Below are positions 52,499-60,451 of a stretch of 64,000 nucleotides of DNA, piece by piece; position 1 is the stretch's first letter, and every line of letters begins with the position of its first letter. Both the position numbers and the translations under genes were made by a program. The notes below the pieces were generated by a model. It saw nothing but the letters and a program-made list of their open reading frames with translations. It searched no databases and had not been told where the DNA came from. Source of the stretch: Roseobacter sp. (GTDB lineage Bacteria; Pseudomonadota; Alphaproteobacteria; Rhodobacterales; Rhodobacteraceae); the NCBI GenBank assembly GCA_002731875.1, contig PCCY01000030.1, forward strand, positions 1-64,000. The letters are read 5' to 3'.

Positions 52499-52726
52499 CT
52501 CACTACTGAGGCTGAGGTATTCACTCGCGGGAAAGTCAAAAGAATTGACAGAAAAGCCGGTGAGGTAACTATCAGTCACGGTCTGGTCGTCAACCTGGAC
52601 ATGCCGGGGATGACCATGGTGTTTAAAGCCGACGAAGCGACGATAGACACGCTATCGGAAGGCGACACCATTGAGTTTATCGCCCACGAAGTCGACGGCG
52701 AAATCACTTTGACCGATGTAAAGTAA
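52499..52726 (+). pseudogene. CusF-like copper-binding domain without a start codon
   Basis: A 75-codon frame with a CusF/CopK-like fold: a strand beginning GKVKRIDRKAGEVTISHG, then LDMPGMTMVF with the Met-x2-Met-x-Met copper motif, and GEITLTDVK at the end. It is in the same frame as the preceding cupredoxin; only the TAG at 52496 separates them. There is no ATG, GTG or TTG before the domain. It is either the second half of a nonsense-broken fusion or made by stop readthrough. Confidence 0.8.
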
Positions 52727-52838
52727 GCCACCGGGCGAGGCTGCAATTACGATTGCAGCCTCGCTATCGACCAAAACCCGACCGGACCGGGTTCCCGTCC
52801 GACACCGGGATGAAATTTACCGCGAGGCAACGCTGGCC

Positions 52839-53363
52839 GTGAGACCACTATTGATCATTATCACGTATTTGTTGTTCGGGCTGTTGCCCGCGCTGGCAGG
52901 GACGGGTGGAGCGATAAGTCCGCATGCCGATCTATCAAAGAAATCCAAACACAACTTCATAGGGCACCCCAGCGACGATGCGCTGGTTACTCGGGAAATT
53001 GAGATATCAGTCAAGGAAACCGCCGCAGGATATATGCTGTTCGAACCTGATGCGATCTACATTAAAAAAGGGACCACTGTCCGGTTTGTCATCACCAACA
53101 CGGGGGCAGTCGATCACGAATTCTATCTTGGGTCGTTTGACGAAATTCAGCAGCACGAACGATGGATGCGCAGTCATCCGGACATGGCTCATGTCGACCG
53201 GAATGCCGTTGCCATCCCGGCGGGTGAAACCGCTGAATTGGTTTGGCAGTTTTCGGTCGAGACCAATCTGGAATTTGTTTGCCTGATTGATGGGCACCGC
53301 GAAGCAGGCATGTGGGGGGTCATTATTGTGCATGATCATGTGTCCGGCAGCACGGCGAGGTAA
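52839..53363 (+). CDS. Second cupredoxin-type copper protein
   Basis: A 174-residue protein: signal peptide (1-20, GTG start), then a cupredoxin domain with His93, Cys148, His153 and Met158 (CLIDGHREAGM), the same ligand set and spacing as the cupredoxin at 51992. It lacks the CusF domain. Overall length and layout suggest that the two are paralogues. It is directly upstream of the ABC-type membrane protein gene. Confidence 0.85.
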   Translation: MRPLLIIITYLLFGLLPALAGTGGAISPHADLSKKSKHNFIGHPSDDALVTREIEISVKETAAGYMLFEPDAIYIKKGTTVRFVITNTGAVDHEFYLGSFDEIQQHERWMRSHPDMAHVDRNAVAIPAGETAELVWQFSVETNLEFVCLIDGHREAGMWGVIIVHDHVSGSTAR

Positions 53364-53372
53364 TTGACCGCA

Positions 53373-54611
53373 ATGGCGCTGCTGGAAAGATATCACCTGT
53401 TCGTCCACGACGTCGCGGCGATGTTTGGCTATGAATACAGTGACGCCACACCTGAGTGGATGCACCCTTTCATCCATGTCATTTTGGTGCTGGCCCCATC
53501 GTTTCTGGTTATTGTCGGCACGTATGGCATTATCGCCGGGTTGTTGAAATTGTTGCGGCGCACCCGCTTGAAAGAGCCTCGCAGCGAAGCGATTAGGGGG
53601 CTGGACAATAGCCTGTTCAGCTCGATATTGCGTCACTCGCGCCGGCAACAAGTACAGATGACTGGCCTTAGTTTACTGGCTTTGCCCATCCTCTATCTGA
53701 CGTTGGAGCTGCCGAAGCAGATCGTGAACAATGCCCTGCATTCCGACCGGTTCCCTATTGTGGTCTATGGTTGGGGCGTGGATCAGGTCACGTTTCTATT
53801 GTTACTGTGTGGTCTCTATCTTTTGGCGATCGTCTTGTATGGGCTGAACAAGTATTCCTTGAACGTTTTCAAAGGCTATGTTGCCGAACGGTTTGTGCGG
53901 CGGTTCCGCCTGTCGGTCTATCGCCAATGGCGTGCCGATGCCAATTTCAGGGGCCAAAGCGAAATCGTTCCCATTCTAGCCCAAGAGGTAGAACCTGTCG
54001 GAGGGTTCGCGGCAGATGTATTGACGTTGCCTATTTTGCAGGGCGGGACGCTGATGACAATTCTGCTGTTCATGTTCGTTCAAGATCCGATTCTGGGTGC
54101 TGCTGCGCTCACGGTGCTGCCGATTCAGTTGGTCCTGCTGCCCACGCTTCAACGTCGGGTGAATACCTTGTCACGCGAGCGTATCCAGCAGGTACGTCAC
54201 ATGGGCCGGCTCTTGAATGATCAGTTGCGTAGTGAAACTGGTGGCGGTGCTTTTCTCGAACCCACAAATGCTAGTTTCCGAGAACTTGAGAAGGTCAGGC
54301 GCCGCATCTTCCGGCTCAAGTTTTTCATAAAGGCGTTGAACAACTTCCTCACCGCACTGACGCCTTTTTTGTTCTATTCGCTCGGGGGATATTTTGTGAT
54401 CGAAAACCGGATCAGCCTTGGGGCATTGGTCGCCGTTCTCGCCGCGCACAAAGATTTTTCTGCACCATTGAAGGAGCTATTCAGATATTATCAAACGTTA
54501 GAAGACACGCGAATTCGATATCAAGAAATAGTCCAGTTCTTTCGGGGGCATCGCGGGCAGGTGCCGGTATCTCAGCGGTCACCAAGCCTCCCCGAAGCAT
54601 TGCATGCATAA
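53373..54611 (+). CDS. ABC-exporter-type membrane domain without ATPase domain
   Basis: A 412-residue protein: a leading helix pair (HVILVLAPSFLVIVGTYGI) and then a six-helix ABC type-1 exporter domain (VAERFVRRFRLSVYRQWRADANFR, GRLLNDQLRSETGGGAF, YQTLEDTRIRYQEIVQFF). The nucleotide-binding domain should begin just after the last segment, but the protein ends about 30 residues later with a stop, and no NBD remnant follows. So it is either a truncated exporter or a repurposed membrane protein. ATG 53373 is used; TTG 53364 is possible. Confidence 0.75.
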   Translation: MALLERYHLFVHDVAAMFGYEYSDATPEWMHPFIHVILVLAPSFLVIVGTYGIIAGLLKLLRRTRLKEPRSEAIRGLDNSLFSSILRHSRRQQVQMTGLSLLALPILYLTLELPKQIVNNALHSDRFPIVVYGWGVDQVTFLLLLCGLYLLAIVLYGLNKYSLNVFKGYVAERFVRRFRLSVYRQWRADANFRGQSEIVPILAQEVEPVGGFAADVLTLPILQGGTLMTILLFMFVQDPILGAAALTVLPIQLVLLPTLQRRVNTLSRERIQQVRHMGRLLNDQLRSETGGGAFLEPTNASFRELEKVRRRIFRLKFFIKALNNFLTALTPFLFYSLGGYFVIENRISLGALVAVLAAHKDFSAPLKELFRYYQTLEDTRIRYQEIVQFFRGHRGQVPVSQRSPSLPEALHA

Positions 54612-54644
54612 AATGCCATTGATTAACAATAAGGAGATTTTAAT

Positions 54645-55085
54645 ATGAAGTGGGGAGCAATGATTTTTGCTTTGATCGCGCTGGTTGCGGCTGTCTGGTA
54701 CATAACCCAGCCCAAGGTAAGTGACGCAAACGGCCCACAGCCCAGCCGTGCCGCTTTGCCCGACGGGGCGCTCGCTGTGGTCAAGATACCGGCTGCGTTC
54801 AGTCCAAAAGAACAACTTGGCAAGCGCGCGTTCGATGCCACGTGTTCAAAGTGCCACGGCGACAACGCTCAGGGCAGGGACGGCACCGCTCCGCCGCTTG
54901 TGCATAAAATCTATGAACCGAGCCACCACGGAGATATGGCATTTGAACTTGCCGCAAAAACCGGAGTCAGGTCACATCATTGGAAGTTCGGCGACATGCC
55001 ACCGGTAGAAGGGGTAACGCGCGCTGATGTTCTTAACATCGTGGCGTATATCAGGGCGTTGCAACGCGAGAATGGTATCAACTAG
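54645..55085 (+). CDS. Membrane-anchored c-type cytochrome
   Basis: A 146-residue protein: one uncleaved N-terminal helix (MIFALIALVAAVWYI), then a cytochrome c domain with CSKCH at 67-71 and a likely axial Met in GDMPPVEG. SD AAGGAG precedes the ATG. It follows the NBD-less exporter domain by 33 bases and the cupredoxins just before it, so it may exchange electrons with them. Confidence 0.9.
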   Translation: MKWGAMIFALIALVAAVWYITQPKVSDANGPQPSRAALPDGALAVVKIPAAFSPKEQLGKRAFDATCSKCHGDNAQGRDGTAPPLVHKIYEPSHHGDMAFELAAKTGVRSHHWKFGDMPPVEGVTRADVLNIVAYIRALQRENGIN

Positions 55086-55100
55086 GTATACGAAAGCTGG

Positions 55101-55128
55101 CCTAGCCAGGCCAAACGGTCCGGCTAGG
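55101..55128. terminator. Hairpin between convergent cytochrome c and copZ genes
   Basis: CCTAGCC at 55101-55107 pairs with GGCTAGG at 55122-55128, with inner pairs AGGCC/GGTCC; it lies between the convergent genes and can end both. Confidence 0.6.
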
Positions 55129-55145
55129 TTACTTTCAAAGCCGTG

Positions 55146-55346
55146 TCAGTTGACTCGTTCCGCATCATAGCCTGCCGACTTCATTGCCGCGATCAACGCG
55201 TCGGAGTCTGCATCGCTTTGAACAGCAATCTGACGCGTGGTCATATCATAATCGACTTCTGCATCGGAATCGACCGATGCGATCGCTTTGCCGATGGATG
55301 CTTTACAGTGTCCGCAGCTCATTTTTGGTACCGAAAAATTAGTCAT
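55146..55346 (-). CDS. copZ: CopZ-like heavy-metal-associated copper chaperone
   Basis: A 66-residue HMA-fold protein with the metal motif MSCGHC (Cys11, Cys14) near the N-terminus, the usual size of CopZ/Atx1 chaperones, which carry Cu(I) in the cytoplasm to an exporter or sensor. ATG 55346 follows AGGAA; the open frame extends 9 codons further. A MerR-type promoter is upstream. No CopA ATPase is in the window. Confidence 0.9.
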   Translation of the reverse strand: MTNFSVPKMSCGHCKASIGKAIASVDSDAEVDYDMTTRQIAVQSDADSDALIAAMKSAGYDAERVN

Positions 55347-55368
55347 GAGATTCCTTTCCTTTGCTGGC

Positions 55369-55399
55369 TGCATACCTGTTTACTGTCCGGGAAGGTCAA
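55369..55399 (-). promoter_or_regulatory. Candidate MerR-type promoter of copZ
   Basis: On the minus strand TTGACC (55394-55399) is followed by a 19-base spacer and TATGCA (55369-55374), beginning ACCTTCC as in CueR operators. The right half of the dyad is only weakly matched, so the call is tentative. Confidence 0.4.
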
Positions 55400-55536
55400 T
55401 AAACATTTCGCATCTACAGCTCTTCCACCTGACATAGGTGCCGTTTGACAAGTTGCAATGCCTGGGCGGTTTCCATGGTCTCTGACCGCGTTTCGATATA
55501 GTCAATTCGGATGAGAAGGCTGCCCGGTAAAACATC

Positions 55537-55965
55537 ATGATCGCATATATCGGCCTGTTCATGTCCGCGTTGGTCGCGGCAACGATCTTACCAATGCAAT
55601 CAGAAGCCGTTTTAGTGGGGCTGTTGGCTTCATCCGCCTACCCCCCAGTGCTTTTGATCGGTGTCGCTACAGTCGGGAACGTGCTGGGATCAGTCATTAA
55701 CTGGTATTTAGGCCGATTTTTGATGCGTTTTCGGGGCCGGCGCTGGTTCCCCGCATCGCAAAGCCAATTGGATAAAGCGCAACGCTGGTATCACAGATAT
55801 GGGCGATGGTCTTTGCTGGGCAGTTGGCTGCCCTTGGTCGGTGATCCGCTGACCGTGGTCGCGGGGGTGTTGAAAGAACCGCTGGTGCCATTTCTTATAC
55901 TGGTGACGATTGCCAAGGGCGCACGCTATCTGATTTTGGCGGGTATTGTACTGGCCTGGTACTAA
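55537..55965 (+). CDS. DedA/YqaA-like membrane protein
   Basis: A 142-residue membrane protein with the YqaA/SNARE-associated layout: YIGLFMSALVAATILPMQSEAVLVGLL, VATVGNVLGSVINWYLGRFL, and a cytoplasmic amphipathic Arg-rich stretch, then two more helices. Related DedA proteins act in membrane lipid flipping and proton-motive-force homeostasis. Alone on its strand, between copZ and the HupE operon. Confidence 0.85.
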   Translation: MIAYIGLFMSALVAATILPMQSEAVLVGLLASSAYPPVLLIGVATVGNVLGSVINWYLGRFLMRFRGRRWFPASQSQLDKAQRWYHRYGRWSLLGSWLPLVGDPLTVVAGVLKEPLVPFLILVTIAKGARYLILAGIVLAWY

Positions 55966-56053
55966 CGGTGCATCACAAGAACCTGGGCTACCGTGTCATC
56001 AGTCAAGGTGGTGGCGGCCCCGGGGCAAAATGCCCGGGGCCGTCGTTCGGGTT

Positions 56054-56695
56054 TTACTTAGGTATTTTCAGGTCCGTGTAGTCGCCGCGTACGTATAGTG
56101 TCACGGTCACGTCCTGCCCGTCGCGGTTGCGCCAGAACCAGCCGTGGTTGCCGGTAAACGCGGCCGTCAAAACACCTTCGTCCATCGGGACGGCGCGCCC
56201 TTTTTCATAGCTGATGTTTTGCCCGCCACCGTCACCATGAAGGTCATAATTAACCACGCCGCCTTCCGCGACCCAGATATATTCAGCGTTGGCACCTTCG
56301 GTCATGCCCAGTTTGATCTCGGTGCCTTCGCCGGGTGTGAGCGTGAAGCTGTGCTGCTCTTTCCAATCCGTAGGTGTGACGGATTGCGCATAGGCACCGC
56401 CCACGAACAAGCTGAATATGTCGCTGCCAAGGCTAGACTGCTCTTCGACGACGGGGGCAGGTATCAACTGCATCTGGCTGTCCGCCTCGGCTTCTTCCGC
56501 GAGCTGGACTTTAATATCACCCATTTCCGTTAATCCGATGACCCTGCCTATGCCGGTAGGGTCGATACCGTATTCGGATGGAAGGACGACCAAGGTCAAA
56601 ATAGCCACCGCCGAAACAGCAGCGATAAGCGTAGATTTGCGTAGCTGCGCAGAGGTCGGCAGATCTTCGGGGTTTGGTTTGTTTCCGTTGTGCAT
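56054..56695 (-). CDS. HupE-associated transmembrane anchor protein
   Basis: A 213-residue protein with one membrane helix (STLIAAVSAVAILTLVVLP) and a large extracytoplasmic domain (FTLTPGEGTEIKLGMTEGA, AFTGNHGWFWRN) of the kind annotated as transmembrane anchor protein and found next to HupE-like genes. The function is unknown; a partner of HupE is likely. It follows hupE by 18 bases and shares its operon. Confidence 0.75.
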   Translation of the reverse strand: MHNGNKPNPEDLPTSAQLRKSTLIAAVSAVAILTLVVLPSEYGIDPTGIGRVIGLTEMGDIKVQLAEEAEADSQMQLIPAPVVEEQSSLGSDIFSLFVGGAYAQSVTPTDWKEQHSFTLTPGEGTEIKLGMTEGANAEYIWVAEGGVVNYDLHGDGGGQNISYEKGRAVPMDEGVLTAAFTGNHGWFWRNRDGQDVTVTLYVRGDYTDLKIPK

Positions 56696-56713
56696 TTCAA
56701 GTTTTCCTTTGTG

Positions 56714-57460
56714 TTAAGCAACAAAATAGCCGGTAATCTGATAGCCCATCAGAATAAAACCAGCCGACATCATGACGACATTCGCGGTATATGCGTGTTT
56801 CCAGAAGCTTGGGCTTTTACGCCAATAGCCCATCACGATCAGGATCATCCCCAAGGCAATGAGCTGCCCGAGTTCGACGCCAACGTTGAAGGACAACAGG
56901 TTGGGGAGAAGCCCATCCTTGGCGATGTTGTAGTCGAGGATTTTCGTAGCCAATCCCAAGCCGTGGAAAAAGCCGAAGACGAGCACGGCGATTTTCGTGT
57001 TCGGTTGAAAGCCGAACCAGCGTTGGAATGCGCCTAGATTATCCAAGGCTTTGTAGACCACCGACAAGCCAATGATCGTATCAACCAGGTAAGAGTTGAA
57101 GTTCCAGTTAAAATAGACGCCGGCAAGCATGGTCGTAGAATGGCCAAGCGCGAAAAGGCTGACGTAGATTCCAATGTGCTTCATCTTGTACAAGAAGAAG
57201 ACCACACCGAACAGGAACAACAGGTGATCATAGCCGGTCACCATGTGCTTGGCCCCCAGATACATGAACGGGATCAGCTTCATGCCGCTGACCTCCATGA
57301 TATAACCCTTGTCACCCGCGGTGACCGCGTGGGCATAGGCGGATGTCGCGAAAGCTATCAAGGCCAGCGCGATTGCCGCCGATAGGATCAGCAGTTGGCG
57401 CATGTGATGCGTCACAACCACCGACCCGAAAGTACGGTTGTTTGTCATTTGATTTTCCAT
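56714..57460 (-). CDS. hupE: HupE/UreJ-like metal permease
   Basis: A 248-residue membrane protein: leader helix ending SAYAHAV, then about six helices with HMVTGYDHLLFLFGVV, ALGHSTTMLAG and GFFHGLGLA, the HupE/UreJ nickel-permease signature. It probably imports nickel or cobalt, although no hydrogenase or urease genes are here. ATG 57460 is used; other ATGs at 57448 and 57403 are possible. It is between the anchor protein gene and a His-rich protein gene. Confidence 0.85.
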   Translation of the reverse strand: MENQMTNNRTFGSVVVTHHMRQLLILSAAIALALIAFATSAYAHAVTAGDKGYIMEVSGMKLIPFMYLGAKHMVTGYDHLLFLFGVVFFLYKMKHIGIYVSLFALGHSTTMLAGVYFNWNFNSYLVDTIIGLSVVYKALDNLGAFQRWFGFQPNTKIAVLVFGFFHGLGLATKILDYNIAKDGLLPNLLSFNVGVELGQLIALGMILIVMGYWRKSPSFWKHAYTANVVMMSAGFILMGYQITGYFVA

Positions 57461-57499
57461 ATTAGCGAAATTGAGGTCTGTGCGCCGAAAGGCGAAACC

Positions 57500-57859
57500 T
57501 CAGACGCGCGGAGGGCGATCCAGATCGAAGGCCCTGCGACCCGATAAAATCGTCGCCGTTGGCGACCAGACAGCGCTTGCGATTTCGGCAACGCCATTGG
57601 TACCACGTGGTGTCAGAAACGCGATGTTATGATCATGGTCGGCGAATTCAGGGCCATGACTTTGATACGCATGCAGGATGTCCACGATGTCTTCATGGGC
57701 ATGACCGTGATTTTCGACTTCGAGCTTATGGTCCGTCAGAATCTGGGCGAGTTGGGCAAGGTCATGCGGGTCGCTTTGCTCATTCGACGACAAAAGGATG
57801 CCGGCGGCCAATACCGCAACCATAATAAAGCGCAGGAATGTTAGTGCCTGTAAAACCAT
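57500..57859 (-). CDS. Small His-rich membrane-anchored protein of the HupE operon
   Basis: A 119-residue protein: signal or anchor helix (LTFLRFIMVAVLAAGILLSS), then a His/Asp-rich stretch (ENHGHAHEDIVDILHAYQSH, FADHDHN), and a C-terminus ending in Arg-Pro-Pro-Arg. It is the first gene of the minus-strand HupE operon, diverging from the CsoR-type regulator by 73 bases. The His clusters suggest binding of nickel, cobalt or zinc in the periplasm. Confidence 0.7.
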   Translation of the reverse strand: MVLQALTFLRFIMVAVLAAGILLSSNEQSDPHDLAQLAQILTDHKLEVENHGHAHEDIVDILHAYQSHGPEFADHDHNIAFLTPRGTNGVAEIASAVWSPTATILSGRRAFDLDRPPRV

Positions 57860-57909
57860 GTCTGCCGTATCAGTTTCGCCTGTTTCCGTAGGTCTGGGCC
57901 TACTTGCTC

Positions 57910-57928
57910 TATCCCCCCGGGGAGGATA
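57910..57928. promoter_or_regulatory. G/C-tract operator of the CsoR/RcnR type, overlapping the regulator's SD
   Basis: TATCCCCCCGGGGAGGATA is a 19-base near-perfect palindrome with one mismatched pair. CsoR/RcnR-family proteins bind just such A/T-flanked G/C tracts. It ends 5 bases before the regulator ATG and contains its SD (GGGGAGGA), and lies between the divergent HupE and exporter operons. Confidence 0.75.
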
Positions 57929-57932
57929 CAGG

Positions 57933-58214
57933 ATGTGTATGACAAAACACACCCATCATGCAAGCCACCCCGATATCGTTAAACGGCTAAAACGTGCCGG
58001 CGGCCATCTTTCAAGCGTTATCACGATGATTGAGACACAGCGCCCCTGTACGGATATTGCCCAACAGCTTCATGCTGTGGAAAAGGCCATCACCCAAGCA
58101 AAAAGAACACTGATTCAAGACCATATTGATCACTGTTTGGATGGCACTGTCTCTGACCAGAACGACGCCGTGCCTATCACTGCCGATTTTAAAGCGATCA
58201 TCAAATATCTCTAG
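57933..58214 (+). CDS. CsoR/RcnR/InrS-family metal-sensing repressor
   Basis: A 93-residue all-helical DUF156 protein: HASHPDIVKRLKRAGGHLSSVITMIE and a metal site Cys39, His64, Cys68, plus an N-terminal His cluster (HTHHASH). The Cys-His-Cys spacing equals that of CsoR and of the nickel sensor InrS, whose extra His maps close to the N-terminal cluster here. Start 57933 has GGGGAGGA upstream. It likely represses the MFS exporter gene 12 bases downstream, and perhaps the divergent HupE operon, until nickel or cobalt accumulates. Confidence 0.9.
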   Translation: MCMTKHTHHASHPDIVKRLKRAGGHLSSVITMIETQRPCTDIAQQLHAVEKAITQAKRTLIQDHIDHCLDGTVSDQNDAVPITADFKAIIKYL

Positions 58215-58226
58215 AGGAATCCCCCC

Positions 58227-59546
58227 ATGCTCTCTGTTCTGGCTGACCGCACTTACCGGCATCTTTTTCTCGCGCAAATCATTGCGTTATTAGGGACGGG
58301 GCTGGCGACCGTCGCGCTTGGCTTGTTGGCGTATGACCTTGCCGGAGAGCGTGCAGGCTTGGTCTTGGGGACAGTATTCACGATTAAAATGCTGGCTTAC
58401 GTGGGGATCGCCCCGATCGCCGGTGCCTTTGCCAACCGCTGGCCGCGCCGCAAGATGCTTGTCAGCCTTGATCTTGTCCGGGCGGCGGTCGCGTTGTGTC
58501 TGCCTTTCGTAAGCGAGGTGTGGCAGGTGTACATACTTATTTTTGTTCTACAGTCCGCTTCGGCGGCGTTTACGCCAACGTTTCAGGCCACCATACCGGA
58601 TATTCTTCCGGATGAAGATCGCTATACACGGGCGTTGTCATTGTCGCGATTGGCGTATGATCTGGAGAATTTGATCAGCCCAACGCTGGCCGCGATCTTC
58701 TTGGCTTTTGTCAGTTATCAGGCCCTGTTTGTCGGTACGGTTATTGGGTTTCTTGGGTCCGCAGCTTTGGTGGTTTCCGTCCTCCTGCCAAGTCCTTCTG
58801 CATCAGCGCCCCGAGGTATCTACGATCGTACCACACGAGGGTTGCGGATATACCTGGCCACGCCAAGGTTGCGCGGGCTGTTATCGCTGAACCTCGCGGC
58901 GGCAGCTGCCGGAGCAATGGTTCTGGTCAACACAGTTGTTTTGGTGCGATCGGGGCTGGGCTTCGGAGAAACGGAAGTGGCTCTGGCGCTTGGGGCATTT
59001 GGCGGCGGGTCGATGCTGGCTGCGCTGATCTTGCCACGATTGCTGGATCAACGACCCGATCGGCCGGTAATGATTGGCGGGGCAGCGGTGCTGGTCATCA
59101 CGCTTTTGGGGCTTGCAGGTTTGTCTGCCTATCAGGGCACGGGCTGGCCCGTGTTACTGACGGGATGGGTTGTGATCGGTATTGGCTATTCCACGGTCCT
59201 GACCCCGTCGGGGCGGCTTCTTAAAAGGTCGGCGCATCCAGAGGACAGGCCCGCGGTTTACGCTGCACAGTTTGCCTTGTCACATGCTTGCTGGCTGGTG
59301 ACATATCCGCTTGCGGGATGGCTTATCACAGACTTCAGCGCGGCAACCGCCTTTGCGGTTCTCGCTTTGCTTTCGATTGCCGGTATGATCGGCGGGGTGG
59401 TTTTGTGGCCCCGTGGCGACGCGGATGTCGTCGAACATTCCCATGACGATCTTCCATCTGATCATCCGCACCTCAACGGTGAACGCCGCCATGCGCATAC
59501 AATCGTGATCGACGATGATCACCCACGCTGGCCAGCTGTTCACTAA
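58227..59546 (+). CDS. MFS metal exporter with His-rich tail (NrsD/NreB-like)
   Basis: A 439-residue, 12-helix major facilitator protein with motif A-like GAFANRWPRRKMLVSLD. The last 40 residues are cytoplasmic and rich in His and Asp (HSHDDLPSDHPH, RRHAH, DDDHPRWP). NrsD and NreB nickel exporters have such tails. With the InrS-type regulator upstream, nickel or cobalt efflux is the best guess. Confidence 0.85.
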   Translation: MLSVLADRTYRHLFLAQIIALLGTGLATVALGLLAYDLAGERAGLVLGTVFTIKMLAYVGIAPIAGAFANRWPRRKMLVSLDLVRAAVALCLPFVSEVWQVYILIFVLQSASAAFTPTFQATIPDILPDEDRYTRALSLSRLAYDLENLISPTLAAIFLAFVSYQALFVGTVIGFLGSAALVVSVLLPSPSASAPRGIYDRTTRGLRIYLATPRLRGLLSLNLAAAAAGAMVLVNTVVLVRSGLGFGETEVALALGAFGGGSMLAALILPRLLDQRPDRPVMIGGAAVLVITLLGLAGLSAYQGTGWPVLLTGWVVIGIGYSTVLTPSGRLLKRSAHPEDRPAVYAAQFALSHACWLVTYPLAGWLITDFSAATAFAVLALLSIAGMIGGVVLWPRGDADVVEHSHDDLPSDHPHLNGERRHAHTIVIDDDHPRWPAVH

Positions 59547-59595
59547 ATCGGACTTTGGTCCTGCGTGGGGAACGCCTGGACCATTTATCGCGGTG

Positions 59596-59931
59596 TCACG
59601 GTGCGCAATAAATACTGTACAGTGCGTCGATCATCCGTTGAACACGTGTATCGGCGATGCGATAGAAGATGGTTTGCCGCTCTCGGCGGGTGGCAACCAT
59701 ACCGGCATCGCGTAGCTTCGCCAAGTGCTGGCTAAGTGCGGATTGACTGAGGTTTAGTTGCGCCTGCAAGCTGCCAACCGATTGTTCCCCATCCAAAAGA
59801 TGACAAAGCACCATAAGCCGGTTGGCGTTAGAAAGTAGCGCCAGATGTTCCGACACCTCTATGGCTCGTGACTGCAGGACCGCCAAAGGCAGCTTGCTTT
59901 CTTTTATATTAGTGTTGACTAAATTAGACAT
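59596..59931 (-). CDS. ArsR-family BigR/SqrR-like persulfide sensor
   Basis: A 111-residue winged-helix protein (QLNLSQSALSQHLAKLRDAGMV). It has the two cysteines typical of BigR/SqrR: Cys43 in LMVLCHLL and Cys109 in YSIYC near the C-terminus. These form a disulfide or tetrasulfide on reaction with persulfide and release DNA. It diverges from the sulfur operon at 59992; its own start lies within the promoter of that operon, so it represses both. Confidence 0.9.
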   Translation of the reverse strand: MSNLVNTNIKESKLPLAVLQSRAIEVSEHLALLSNANRLMVLCHLLDGEQSVGSLQAQLNLSQSALSQHLAKLRDAGMVATRRERQTIFYRIADTRVQRMIDALYSIYCAP

Positions 59932-59944
59932 GTCTTACATATAT
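59915..59944 (+). promoter_or_regulatory. Promoter and palindrome of the persulfide operon
   Basis: TTGACT (59915-59920) and ATATAT (59939-59944) with an 18-base spacer form a candidate promoter. AGACATGTCT (59926-59935), a 10-base palindrome, and the AT-rich stretch behind it lie within. BigR/SqrR-type repressors bind AT-rich palindromes at such places. Confidence 0.55.
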
Positions 59945-59991
59945 AGATCAAGGATACAGATAACAATAGAAATGTAGAAAAGGACGTCACA

Positions 59992-60441
59992 ATGGGACCT
60001 GTAACGCCAACAGATTTTACACCTTGGCTATCACTGTTCGGAGGCGTGCTTATTGGGCTTAGCGCGGTCATCGTCATGGGGGCCTTTGGCAAGATCGCCG
60101 GTATTTCCGGTATCACAAAGGGGCTTGTCGGGATGGTGCCGGGGTTAACCGGGCCGGCAGACCGGAACTGGCGGCTTTCGTTTCTGCTGGGGCTGGTTAT
60201 TGCCCCGGTTGCCGTATTGCTTACCACCGGTAACTTTCCGGTTCAGACGATTCCCACCAATCTGGTCGGGATGGCGATCGCGGGGCTGTTGGTGGGCGTC
60301 GGTACTGCGCTTGGCTCGGGCTGCACGTCGGGGCATGGGGTCTGCGGGCTGGCCCGGTTGTCGCCGCGATCCCTGGTCGCAGTATTAACATTTGTTGCGG
60401 CGGCTGTCGTGACGACCACCTTGGTTCGCCACATTTTTTAA
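59992..60441 (+). CDS. YeeE/YedE family sulfur-transport protein, first half
   Basis: A 149-residue membrane protein with four helices and the conserved cysteine loop GSGCTSGHGVCG of YeeE/YedE (TsuA/PmpA-like) proteins, which carry thiosulfate or sulfane-sulfur species. It pairs with the next gene, 10 bases downstream; together they have the size of a full-length YeeE. Under control of the divergent BigR-like repressor. Confidence 0.9.
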   Translation: MGPVTPTDFTPWLSLFGGVLIGLSAVIVMGAFGKIAGISGITKGLVGMVPGLTGPADRNWRLSFLLGLVIAPVAVLLTTGNFPVQTIPTNLVGMAIAGLLVGVGTALGSGCTSGHGVCGLARLSPRSLVAVLTFVAAAVVTTTLVRHIF

Positions 60442-60451
60442 GGAACAGATC

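Noticed and set aside
53007-53651. Minus-strand frame of 214 codons
   Set aside because: Spans the second cupredoxin and the start of the membrane protein on the opposite strand; no SD or domain.
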